Positions 39,592 through 51,256 of a DNA stretch of 64,000 nucleotides are shown here, piece by piece. Every line of letters begins with the position of its first letter. Positions within the stretch are counted from its first letter, which is position 1. The stretch is from Brasenia schreberi (taxonomy: Eukaryota; Streptophyta; Magnoliopsida; Nymphaeales; Cabombaceae). The stretch covers positions 2,044,501 through 2,108,500 of the forward strand of contig JAYKKT010000037.1 of NCBI GenBank assembly GCA_036023115.1. Reading direction: 5' to 3'. The translations under genes and the position numbers were made by a program. Under the pieces are notes generated by a model that was not told the origin of the DNA, ran no database searches, and saw nothing but the letters and a program-made list of their open reading frames with translations.

Positions 39592-42500
39592 TATAGACGC
39601 AGAAAATTCCCGCTTCTGGTTCTTAGGCCTGAAGCGAATCTTTTCGTGTGTCTAAGTTCTAATTAAGCAAAAGGGCATGCCATCTAGCTTACTTAAGCTA
39701 GCGAAGAGAAATTTAAATCTGACTCCTAACGTGGCGACTGTAGGCAAGCAAGCTCTTTTCGTCGCAGACCTTCTTGCACCGACGCGCAAGGGTCAGTTTG
39801 TATGCTTAAAAATCGAGTTTTGAAATATGAGAACCTACGAAAAACGTTTTGAGGTGTTTGACTCGGGTTTTTTTGTATGATTTTCAGATTTTATTTCATG
39901 TGGATTTGCACGTGCCTATGTCTTTCTTTTTATCCCTTTTCGGGCCAACTAGGTGTGTGTTATGAACACGTAGCCTAAGTGGGGCGACTTTGAACGGGAG
40001 TATGGGGTTTGCTTTGATGCAATATGCGTCCTAACTCGTGGTATGGCGTATATGCAATGCAAACTCATGCAACTCCAAAGGGAAAACCTGAAATTGAAAG
40101 ACAATGCCGAAGGGAAATGACTTGTAATGTAAATTGCTGAAAAAGGGAAATATGGCTATATCTTAAGAGCAGAAAGGCTCAATAGTGCAAGTGTGTGCCG
40201 TGTATATATGTAAAGACTACGCACACTGCTGAACCTTAAAACCCAAATCTTAAAGACATAGCCGAAAGGAAAATACTTATAATATATATGGGCCCGAAGG
40301 TCGCCAACGTGTTGCGTGGGTGTTGTGTATATATTGAAAGACAACTCACACGACTTAAATGAAACCCAAATATAAATTGCAATATGGCCTTAACTAAGGT
40401 CTTGGGAGTAAGCTCAATGTGTGTGAGTATATAATTGAAATACTACTCACACAACGTGAAATTAAACCCAAATATAAATTGCAATATGGCCTTAACTACG
40501 GTCTTGGGAGTAAGAGCGAAAGCTCAATGTGTGTGAGTGTATAATTGAAATACTACACACACGACATGAAATTAAACCCAAGGGAAATATAACACGGCCC
40601 TTACTTGGGTCTTGCAAATAAGAGCGAAAGCTCAATGTGTGTGAGTGCGAGAATTGAAAGACAACACACACAACTTAAGCAAAACCCTACGCAACTTAAA
40701 GTATATAAATAAATTTATATCTTAAGGGCTGATTAGGCCCATGTGTGTTCAAAATCATGCACAACTAAGAGCGAGGTAGGCTCAAGTGCACGTGTGTGTG
40801 GGTGTGCCAAGCCACGTTATTACAAGCGGGAGGAGACAATGCTCCGTTATTACAACTCTGTATCAAATTTAATTTAGCTTAAGCAAGTCTACAAATGAGG
40901 ACCGAGTTAGGCACTTACGTATAGCTGGTTCGGAGGTGACTTGCTTGAGCTTGGGCTTGGGTGTCGCCTTGGGCTGCAAGAGGGAGCTCCTCGGAATGGC
41001 ACGGCAAGGGAGTGATTGGCTGGGTGATAAGGGAGCGCGGGTGTGGCGCCTTGGGGCTTGCCGGCTGCTAGGAGGGTGCTGCTGTGGTGTCTTGGTGTTG
41101 AGGTAGTTAGGGAGTGTCACTAAGGTGTAGGGCTGGTACTAGGGAAGGTGGAGCTAAGGGGTGACTAGGGGGTGGTTTAAAGGAGAGGGTGCAAGGTTAC
41201 GGGTGTGACAAGGTGCAGCCGGCTGTGGCTGGTCGACTAGGGGCAGATTAGGTGAATGGCGGTTGGGGTAGCTAGGGTGTTTAGGAATGGCGAAGGGGAG
41301 CTAGCTAGGGTGTTGGTTAAGGGATGGTTAAAGGGGAGGAAGGGCAGGTCTTAGGGAATGAGGTAAGGTGGCTGGGATAGTTAGGTGCAGTCGGGCAGAG
41401 ATTGGCCGACTGGTGGCAGGTTAGGTGGTGGTCAGCTGGGGTATGGTTGAAGGGTGGCGGGTAGCTAGGTGGTGTGGTGGCTGAGAGTGGAGGGGGAGTG
41501 AAGATAGGGTGGAGTTAGAATAGGGTACTAACCGGATAGGAGAGGGACGTTGGTGTCCAAGGAGGGCAGCCGGGTGGAAGGTGGATGGAGCTGGCCGGGC
41601 AGTTGGTGGTGGAGTGGAATGATGTAGGCCGGGAGGTGGTGGCGACGTGGAGTGGAACAGGCCAGGAAGTGGTGGTGGAACTGGCCGGAAGGTGGTGGCG
41701 ATGTGGAGTGGAGCATGTGAGGGAAGAGAGCAAGGGGGTGAGAGAGGGCTCGGTTGGCCCAAGATGGCTGGAAGAAAAAAATCTCCAAAAACCCACTCAC
41801 TAGGGGGGGGGGGGTTTATAGGGTTGGATGAAGTCGGTGGGGGTGGTTTTCAAGGGGGTGGTTTGGTGGTTAGGTGGTGGTGGTTTAGTGATAAGGTGGG
41901 CTAGATATTTAGGGGGGGCCAGATATTTAGTTTAGGTGGTTTTAGGGATATGGTGTGCTAGGGTTTAGGTGGGGTGGGTGGTTTAGGGCTTAGCTAGGTG
42001 GGTTGGTTTTGGGGTGAGGTTTAGTGAGGTGGGTTAGGTGTTTAGGCTAGGATTAAGGGAATTAGGCTAGGTTTAGGGAAGGATTAGGGAGGTGGGTTAG
42101 GTGATTAGGTTGCGATTAGGCCAGGATTAGGGAAATGGGTTAGGTGATTAGGCTAGGATTAGGCCGAGATTAGGGTAAGTGGCTAGGATTAGGGGTTTTG
42201 GCTTAGGATTAGGTTAGGAGTCTCCCTTTGTATAACCCATGGACTTCATTGCATCATGTTGGTGCAGCCCTAGGTTAGGTGTAGGCTCATACAAGCTTAA
42301 ACCCTCATTAATTAGGCTAACCCACATGATTAACCCAAACTTGACACACAAGTCAAGCTTAATACATTACCCTCATGCTTATCCTCCCCATTCTCTCTCA
42401 TGCCCATAATCCCACGTGAATTTCAAGTGGGCCCCACCTCCATTTATGAGGAGGTGAAGTGGGCCATGGATGTGGATATTGGATTGGATCTTTGGATCCA

Positions 42501-43049
42501 AATCCAAATCCAAATCCACATATACGTTTGGATTGGGATCTGGATATATATGGTCCAGGTCCAATCCAAACTGAATACTGACTCCTTCAGGGTATGTTCG
42601 AAACGAACGGTTTGTGCGGGGTCTGACAGCATCAGTACTCCGTCTTGCGTTGGGTCTTCGCCAACATGGTCGTCCGCTTCTGTTTTCACCTTCAGGAGAT
42701 GATTTCATACGATTTTTGCTGATAACAGGGACTTGGACGTTCGAGATCCTGGGGATGGATCTAACACAAGAGTTATCGTGCCAGGCTTGACATGTGCTCC
42801 GGTTCCGGGCTCTCTTTAGCTCTTCTGGTCCTGCTTTCATCAGGCCAAGCCGCTTCGTGGGGTTTCAAAACGTATTTTAAAAGGTTCTAAAAGTATATTA
42901 TACATATTTTAAAACATATACAGTTTAAACATATGTACAGGGTTTGTCTGGAAGGCTCCTGGGTTTCCAGACTCAAAATAGCCCTTTGGGGCTGCTTTTA
43001 CAAAAACAGGTTTTATTTGAGAAGTTCGTGGGATTTCGGGTTGTTTACA
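39592..43049 (-). repeat. Right (5') LTR of E2 (family A, 3458 bp)
   Basis: Starts TATAGACGCAGA (TG changed to TA) and ends GGTTGTTTACA at 43049. Features: U5 hairpin 39765-39800, fewer tandem units than the left LTR (40380-40650), GGGG block 40829-40861, TTTATAG with a run of 12 or more G (41801-41821), two AAATATCT motifs (41903-41910, 41921-41928) and a TTAGG tract (41940-42220). The U5 end is much closer to the LTR fragment at 18181-18984 than to the left LTR of E2. Confidence 0.88.
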
Positions 43050-44450
43050 GACATGATCTCCACATTTTTCATCGTGGAACTCATGTGCTTATCCTAACAC
43101 CATCAAGGTTTTTTATATTAACCCGATGCTGAAAAATCTTTCTTTTCGAAGTCATATGTAGGGTTAATTTTGTTTCAAATTTGATTCTTTTGAAGAAGCA
43201 ATTTTGGGAAATCCTCCCTTTCTATATGAAGATGATTTCTTATACCTGCCCCTTGATCGAAATATGTTTCCTGTGCTTGATTTTCTTTGAAATAATTGGT
43301 CAAATATGGTTTTTGTAATTCATTTTGAACATTTATGCCTTCATGGGGCATTTGATCAAGCGTGGGGAATGTGTTTCGAATATACACTTCAGCCACACGA
43401 TGTAGGGCTTGTCCCTTAGTGGAGTCTTTGAGTTTGAACTCATACTCCGCTGAAAGGGTTTGCCATTTATCTTGCCTACCTGTTTAAGATAGGTTTTTCA
43501 AATGAGTGCTTTAATGAACATCATTCCCTTTTCATGATAGGGGAGATGATGTCTCGAATTTGGAGGCCTATACCAAGGCTAAGCACGATTTTTCTCTTGG
43601 CTTGGTGATTTCTTTCACATGCAAAATAGAGTTTTTGAAATATATGGCACACTTTGTATGAATACCATCTTCATTTTTATCGAGTCAAGCACCCGATGCA
43701 TGAATTGTAATGCTTTGGAGGGTTTTATAAAAAAAAAAATTGAAAGGCTTTTTGTAAAATGCTAACCCTTTTTCGAGATTCTCACTTTTTTGCAATCCAC
43801 CTTGAAGGTTTTTGGATTTGATTTATATGGAGACATGCCTATGATGGCTTGATACTTAGGGGGTTGACTCTCATTGCCCCTTTGATTTTACATAAACCCT
43901 AAATTCGAGTTCTAAGATGATGTCTAGACCCGATGTTTGTATATGCATATGCATGATTTCAAAATGTAATGCATGATGCTTATGCACACACTATGGGTTA
44001 GACTCACTTCTAAAAATCTCCAAATTTTCTATAAGTCAAGGATTTTACGATTTTCAGAAAGCTTGGAGGTGATTATTCCTCCTTGCTTTGATGATTCTCG
44101 AGCTTTTCAGTTTTAAGGAAGCTCTAGGCAAAAGGCATATATGACCAGCATTTTGACTTTTTTTTTTTTTGGGGGGGGGGGGGGTTGGGAGTATATACGA
44201 TTTTGAAAGTATTTTGAAACTTTTGAGAATGGGCTTTGTACATGGCCATTGTTTTTGAAATTTCTTCATTTTTTTGTCTTTTTCAAAATACAAATTCGAG
44301 GATTTGTATTAAGGCTTTTTCTTGAAATGTTTTTGAAATAAATTTCTTTTTGGAATTTTCAGATTTTTCCAATGTTTTCGGATTTTGAAATTTTTCAATT
44401 TTTTTGGTTTTTGGTAATATCTAAATTTTGTGGATTTTTGAAAAGGTAGG
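43050..44450 (-). pseudogene. Minus-strand pol remnant lacking the RT core
   Basis: Reading leftward on minus: A/T-rich linker (44250-44450), a segment without pol homology (about 43905-44250), an RT-thumb-like piece near 43840-43900, decayed RNase H 1 (about 43440-43740), the RNase H 2 lead-in (frame 43175-43396, with MPHEGINVQNELQKPYLTNY) and the integrase zinc-domain start (HEFHDEKCGDHV) at the left edge. The YVDD region is absent. The same arrangement, with the same replacement, is found in E5 (55240-56720). A T10 then G14 homopolymer lies at 44161-44184. Confidence 0.75.
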
Positions 44451-46531
44451 TGTAAACACCCTAAAATCCCACGATTTTCTCAAACATACTTGGTTTTACA
44501 AAAGCGGCCCCAAAGGGCTATTTTGAGTCTAGAAACCCAGGAGCCTTCCAGACAACCCTGTACATATGTTTTAAAACTCTGTACATATTGCTTTTTAGAC
44601 TATAAATAGTGTTTTGAAGCCTCAAAAGCCTCTTGGCCTGATAAAAGCGGATCGAAAAGGCAAAGAAGAGCCTAGACCTGAAGCATACTTCAAGCTCGAC
44701 ATATCAACTCTCATGTCAAAAGCATCCCCAAATTCTCAGACATCCAAGCCCCAAATATCAGAAAGATGATCAAAATGAAATCTCAAAAGTAAGAAGGAGA
44801 TCGGAAGAAAATGTTGGCGAAGACCCAATGCAAGACGGAGTACTGATGAAGTCAGGCCCCGCACAAACGGTCCGTCTCGAAACGCCATGAAGGAATCAAA
44901 AAATCAAATTTGGATCGGATCTGGACCATATATATCCAGATCCAAACCCAAGATGTATTTGGATTTGGATTTGGATCTTGAGATCCAAATCCAATATCTA
45001 TATCCATGGCCCACTTCACCTCCCCATAAATGGGGGTGAGGGGCCCACAAAAGTTCACGTGAATGCCCTTAGAAGGCTTGGGTAGAGAGAGAAAAGGGTC
45101 ATAAAGTAAGAGTGACAAAGTTGGTAGGCTTGACTTTTTGGTCAAAAGTGGGTTAGCCTTGTGGGTTTAACCAAGAGTGTGGGTTCAAGCTTGTATGCAC
45201 CTACACTTGACCTAGGGCTGCACCAACTTGGATATGGCTGCAACTAAGGTAATGGACCGGCTCCAAGAGATGATTCCTAAACGTAGCCCTAAGTTAGCTT
45301 ACCTCACCTAGCCATTGTTCCTAAAACCTAACCCAAACCTAACCTAGACTTAGCCCTTCTCACCCAAAATCACACCCACTTCACCTAGCCGACCTCACCT
45401 AGCTGGACCACCAAGACCCTAACCAACTAGCCCTAAGCTAACCTTAGTTCACCTAACTAAGTCCCTAACCAACTAAACCCAGCCCACCTAACCAACCTAC
45501 CCCAAACCACTAGCCCAACCCACAATATCCCCAAACCAACCCAGCCTAGTTGCCAGCCACCCCCATCCTAACCCATCAAATATCTAGCCCACAATATCCC
45601 AGCCCACCGAAAGGAAAATATCTGGCCCCCCAACCCAACCGACCTAGCTCCCTTATCCCCTTAGCACCCATCCCACTCCCATTCGGCCACCACTCATTGG
45701 GAACCCCTCTCACCTTCGGCGAGGAGCTCCATCTTCCTCTCTTCACTCCCTCTTCATCCCCTCCACTCGGCCAGCACCTGGACAACGCCACCAACCTTCC
45801 ACCCGGCCACCAGCACCTGCCGCCTCCTTTCCAGCCAAGCACCACCCACCTTCCACCCGACCACCAGCATCACTCTGTTCCACCAAGCCAGCATCCCTTC
45901 ACCCCCAGCCGAGCACCACCTTCCACCTGGCCAGCATCTCTTCACTCCTAGCGGAGCACCACCTGCCATCCTCCCTCCATTCCTGGTTAGTACCACTCTC
46001 CCTTACCCAAAGCAGCAGCACCCCTTCACCATATCCCACTCCAACTCTACCCGGCCTGTCACCTTAGCATCTTAACACCCAACCTACCTTCCCTAAAGCA
46101 CCCACAAACAAGTCGAGTACCCCTACCTACCCCTAAAGTCATCCCAACTCCCAGCATCACACCTTAGATCAACCTACCTTCCCTAAAACACCTCAATATC
46201 AGTCGGCCAACACTCCTACCAGCCATGACAAGCTACCTAAGAAACTCCTCTTGGCTGCCCAAGGCGAATCACAAGTCCAAATCCAAGCAAGTTGAAGATG
46301 GACCAGCTACATGTAAGTGTCTAAACTTGGTCTATTACATGAACTTGCTTTATAGTCAATTAAATTTTGATATGGGGTTGTAATAATGGAGCGTAGTCTC
46401 CCCCCAAGATGTAATATTGATGTATGACACACAAGCACACACGTGCACTTGAGCCTTTCCGCTCTTAGTTGCACACTTTTTGCACACACACTGGCCTTAA
46501 CAACCCCTAAGATATAGCTCTATTTATATAT
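44451..46531 (+). repeat. 5' LTR of E4 (family B, 3'-truncated)
   Basis: Begins TGTAAACACCC. A TATA-like CATAAATGG lies near 45025, an evening element at 45615-45623 with AAATATCT at 45578-45585, and the GGGGTTGTAATAATGGAG block at 46374-46406. It breaks off after GATATAGCTC and TATTTATATAT, where another LTR start follows. It lacks the TATA/C-run block of family A. Confidence 0.82.
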
Positions 46532-48506
46532 TGTAAACACCCCGAAATCCCATAAACTTCTCAAATAACCTGGTTTTGTAAAAGTAGCCCCAAAGGGCTA
46601 TTTTGAGTCCCGAAACCCAAGAGCCTTCCAGACAATCCCTGTACATATGCTTTAAACTATATATGTTTTAAAATATGTATAATATGGTTTTTAAACCTTT
46701 TAAAAGATGTTTTGAAACCCCACAAAGCGACTAGGCCTGATGAAAGTAGGACCAGAGGAGCAAAAGAGAGCCGGGAACTGGAGCACATGTCGAGCCCGGC
46801 ACATCAACTCTCATGTTAGATTCATCCCCAGAGTCTCGAACATCCAAGCCCCTGTTATCAACAAAACTCTTTGAAATCATCTCCGGAAGGTGAAAACAGA
46901 AGCGAACGACCATGTTGGCAAAGACTCAACGCAAGACGGAGTACTGATGCTGTCAGGCCCCGCACAAACCGTTTGTTTCGAACATACCCTGAAGGAGCCA
47001 GAATTCAGTTTTGGATTGGATCTGGACCATATATATCCAGATCCCAATCCAAACGAATATGTGGATTTGGATTTGGATTTGGATCCAAAGATCCAATCCA
47101 ATATCCACATCCATGGCCCACATCACCTTCTCATAAATGGAGGTGGGGCCCACTTGAAATTCACGTGCGATCTTGGGCATGAGAGAGAATGAGGAGGATT
47201 ACATGTGAGGGAAATGTATTAAGCTTGACTTATGTGTCAAGTTTTGGGTTAATCATGTGGGTTAGTCTAATTAGTGTGGGTTTAAGCTTGTATGAACCTA
47301 CACCTAACCTAGGGCTGCACCAACATGATGCAATTAAGTCCATGGGCCATGCAAAGGGATGCTCCTAACCCAATCCTAAGCCAAAACCCCTAATCCTAGC
47401 CATTTGCCTTAAACCTAACCTAATCCTAGCCTAATCACCTAACCCACTTCCCTAATCCTTCCCTAATCCCAACCTAATCACCTAACCCACTTCCCTAATC
47501 CTTCCCTAAACATAGCCTAATTCCCCTAATCCCGGCCTAATCCTAGCCTAAACACCTAACCCACCTCACTAAACCTCACCCTAAACCCAACCCACCTAGC
47601 TAAGCCCTAAACCACTAAACCACCCCACCTAAAACCCTAGCACACCATATCCCTAAAACCACCTAACCTAAATATCTGGCCCCCCTTAAATATCTAGCCC
47701 ACCTTATTCCTAAACCACCACCACCTAACCACTAAACCAGCCCCAACCGACCCCAACAAATCCTATAAACCCCCCCCCCCTAGTGGGCGGGTTTTTCAAC
47801 TCTTTTTGGGCCAGCCGAGCCCTTCCTCTCCTCTCTCATCCCTTGCTCTCTTCTCTCACCTGCTCCACCCTGGAACCCAGCCAGCTCCACTCCACGCCAC
47901 CATCACCTCCCAGCCAGCTCCACTCCACGCCACCCGACTGCACCCACTTGCCACAGTTCGGCTGCCTCTCTTGGACACCCGTCACTTCATCCTTCACCTA
48001 GCCACCCTCCCTCCGGTTAGTACCCTATCCTAACACCACCCTCTCTTCACTCCCCCTCCACTCTCAGCCACCACATACCACCCTTCCTTAGCCTAACCTC
48101 CACTTCATCCAGCCAGCCACCACCTGCCACCATTTTCCCTTAAACCGCCACATCCTCCTTTGCCACACGCCACCTTACCTCTCCCTTAGACAACCCCTAG
48201 TTAAGACCCTTAGCCCTACCTTCCCTTAAGGCCTGCCCTATACCTTAGTGACACCCCCTAACTACCCCAACCAAAGCAGCAGTACCCCCTCCGTTCGGCT
48301 AGCGCCAAGGCGCCATCACCCGCACCCTTGTCATTCAGCCAGCACCCCTTTGTCGTGCCCTTCCGAGGAGCTCCCTCTTGCAGCCCAAGGCGACACTCAA
48401 GCCCAAGCTCAAGCAAGTCACCTCCGGACCAGCTATACCTAAGTGCCTAACTCGGTCCTTGTTTATAGACTTGCTTAAGCTTAATTAAATTTGATATGCG
48501 GTTGTA
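46532..48506 (+). repeat. Second LTR piece in E4 (family A, 3'-truncated)
   Basis: Begins TGTAAACACCCCG. It carries the CCTAA-rich tract (47360-47650), AAATATCT motifs (47670-47677, 47688-47695) and CTATAAAC plus a C-run (47763-47780). It stops at GATATGCGGTTGTA, within the conserved GGGGTTGTAATAACGGAG block, and protease sequence follows at once. About 1.4 kb of LTR and all of gag are missing at this junction. Confidence 0.82.
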
Positions 48507-49183
48507 GGGGTGTTCCATGTCCTGGACATCAACCCCCACTATAACCTGTTGTTGGGAAGGCCCTGGATACACAACCTGTGTGTTGTGCCATCCACCTTCC
48601 ACAAGTGTGTCAAAATCTCTTTCAGGGACAAAGTCGTAGTGATCCTAGGTGAGAGTCATCCTCAACTTCAAGGGGTCATAAATTCCCCTTGCTTGTCGAG
48701 TTCCCAGACCCACGGGTCAAATATAGGGTAGACCCTTCTCGAGCCACCAAGGCTCACACTCAAAAGCCCTCGGAAGGTCGTATATGTGAAGGGGCCACCC
48801 AAGGCTGACCCCCTCAAAATCCTGACCATCCCAGGAAAACCCAAAAATCCCCTATTTCCAAAACCCCTGGACAAAAAGCCCTATGTGCATAACATAGACG
48901 ACAACAAGTTCCAGGACCACGATTTATATGAAAATTTCTCTAAAAACAAAAAATCGTGGAACATGCTATTAAATATGGGTTATTTGCCATATAAAAGTCT
49001 AGGGGCACAAAATCAGGGTCTCCTAGAACCCATACTGCCTAGGGAAAATCCAAGTCGATATGAGATCGGCTATACTCTCAAAATACCACCAGAACCACCC
49101 CCTGTGACCACCTAGGTCAAGGGTGCCCTAGAGCCTACCCAAGCAGAAACCTATGATTTAGACCTCTTATTCAGAGTCTAACC
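48507..49183 (+). pseudogene. E4 protease end and G-patch-like linker
   Basis: The first frame gives FHVLDINPHYNLLLGRPWIH and VPSTFHKCVKISFRDK, then a stop near 48731. The second (48786-49115) gives KADPLKILTIPGKPKNPLFP and NMLLNMGYLPYKSLGAQNQG. The region ends at the conserved FRV stop near 49180. The protease active-site half is missing because the LTR junction cuts it. Confidence 0.8.
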
Positions 49184-49397
49184 TGTAGCGTTTTCCCTTT
49201 GTATGTATGATGGAAGATCCCTCAATAAAAAATACAAAAACATTTGAAAAACTCAAAATTCAAAAAATGGAAAAATTACAAAAGCCAAAAACACTTGAAA
49301 GTGAAAAATTCGAAAAAAAGTAGTTTGTACAATTCCCAAAATTCTCGTATTACAAAAACACAAAAAAATCGAAAGTTTACAAAATTCAAAAAAGATT

Positions 49398-51256
49398 TTG
49401 TACATAGCTGCTCCTGGTAAGGATTTGGAAAAAGCAAAAGATTTCGAAAGAAACGTTGTCTGCATAACTAGACCAAAAATTTCGAAATCAATGGAAATTC
49501 CAAGTGTGAAACCAGGTCTTTTTAAAATCCATGCATCAAATTCCCTAGGATCTATAAACCTCGAGAATGATCAAAGCCCAGAGGTGGATCTCCTTGAGGA
49601 AGATCCCACTTCTGAGCTCCCAGAATTTCATAAAATTCTCGATTTTGAAAAGCCTTCGAATTCAGTAGGAGGAGATTTCATAGAGATAAATCTAGGGAGT
49701 GATTCATAGCCCAAACTCATTAAGGTAGGCGCATGTTTGCATGAGCATGAAAGATCATCATTCATTGCATTCTAAAAACCTACTTTGATGTGTTTGCGTG
49801 GACGTATGCAGACATGCCGGGCATAGGCCCGAGTATTGTCGAGCATCGTCTTCCCTTAGATGCGGATGTGAAACCCATAAAGCAAAAGCTTAGGAAAATA
49901 CATCCGAACGTACACGCCCAAGTCAAAGAGGGTTTAGAAGATCTGTTAAAAGCTGGATTTATAAAACCCATTGCGTATTCTAATTGGTTATCCAATATAG
50001 TTGTTGTTCGAAAAACCAATGGGAAGATTCGAATATGCATCGACTTTAGAAACCTAAATAAAGCCACTCCAAAGGATAATTATCCTTTACCAAACATAGA
50101 TTTGATAGTCGATAGTACTGCAAATCATGAAATGTTTTCGTTTATGGATGGCTATTCAGGGTATACCAAATCAAACTAAGCCCACGAGATCAAGGTAAGA
50201 CCGCTTTCAAAACCCCATGGGGCACGTACTGCTATACAGTCATGCCCTTTGGTTTGAAAAATGCTGGCGCCACATACCAAAGAGCTATGACTACGATCTT
50301 CCATGATCAGATTCATGAGCTCGTAGAGGTATATGTGGATGATCTCTTGGCCAAATCTAAAGCTCGATACACTCATATCGAATGCTTACAAAAGATTTTC
50401 AAAAGGATTAGACTTTACAAAGTAAAGCTAAACCCTCAGAAATGCGTGTTCGGAGTAGAGTCCGGAAGGCTTTATGGTAAGCAAAAGGGGCATAGAAGTC
50501 GACCCCTCTAAGTGTAGAGCCATCATAGACATGGCTCCACCCTCTAATTTCACGCAAATTCGTAGCCTCCAAGGTCGATTACAATCCATTCACAGGTTTA
50601 TCTCAAACCTGGCGACTAGATGCAAACCCTTCAACAAGTTGTTGAGAAAGGGCATGAAATTTTCATGGGATGACGACTGCCAAAAGTCATTTGAAAGACT
50701 AAAGGCATACTTAGTTAATCACGATGTTTTAAATCCTCCAAAGCAAGGAAAACCCCTTCTGCTTTACATTTCTATGCATGCGAATGCCTTGGGAGCTTTG
50801 TTAGCTCAATACGAGGATGACACTCACAAGGCGTATGCCATATACTATCTTTCAAAAACTCTCCTGGCTTACGAAAGGAATTACCAAGCCATGGAGAAGA
50901 CGTGCCTGGCCCTAGTTTGGGTCTTCCAGAAATTTCGACACTATTTCCTAGATCATGAGATCTGGATAGTGTCCAAGCTTGATCCAATCAAGCATTTGTT
51001 CGAAAAACCCATTCTCACTAGTAGATTGGGCAAATGGCAACTCCTTCTAATGGAGTATGACCTGAAATACCATCATCAGATCTCCATTAAGGGGCAATCC
51101 CTAGCAGACTATGTGGCTGAGTTCCCCCTAGAGGACGCATATTCCACAATTGATGAAATGCCTGATAAAGGCATATTGCAAAACCAATTTCAAAACCACA
51201 TTTTGGCAAACTCTTTCGAAAACCAAGTGTGGAAGATGCACTTCGATGGGGCATGA
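49398..51256 (+). pseudogene. E4 reverse transcriptase and RNase H 1 (several frameshifts)
   Basis: Segments: LYIAAPG-type lead-in (49398-49709), RT with RICIDFRNLNKATPKDNYPL (49790-50179), a 1-base loss inside the GYSGYNQI motif near 50165, MPFGLKNAGATYQRAM and YVDD (50242-50511), then RT thumb and RNase H 1 (50474-51256). RNase H 2 is entered at KMHFDGA and stopped by TGA at 51254-51256, with a second TGA at 51263-51265. Both stand where E1 has CGA (Arg). Confidence 0.88.

Larger units (their letters stand above)
28440..43049 (-). mobile_element. E2: Ty3/gypsy (Tat-type) element, minus strand, both LTRs present
   Basis: A 14.6-kb element with gag-protease, linker, RT-RNase H and integrase in the same order as E1. 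Flanks are GATAT (28435-28439) and GACAT (43050-43054), 4 of 5 bases alike. Both LTRs are near full length, but they differ markedly at their U5 ends, far more than the E1 pair, and the flanking integrase sequences are not contiguous. So this may be a recombinant of two insertions. At least six stops and a 98-bp RT deletion make it non-functional. Confidence 0.85.

Noticed and set aside
44161..44184. T10 followed by G14 as a possible functional switch or quadruplex.
   Set aside because: A single homopolymer pair without counterpart in the homologous E5 segment; slippage or a sequencing artefact is likelier.
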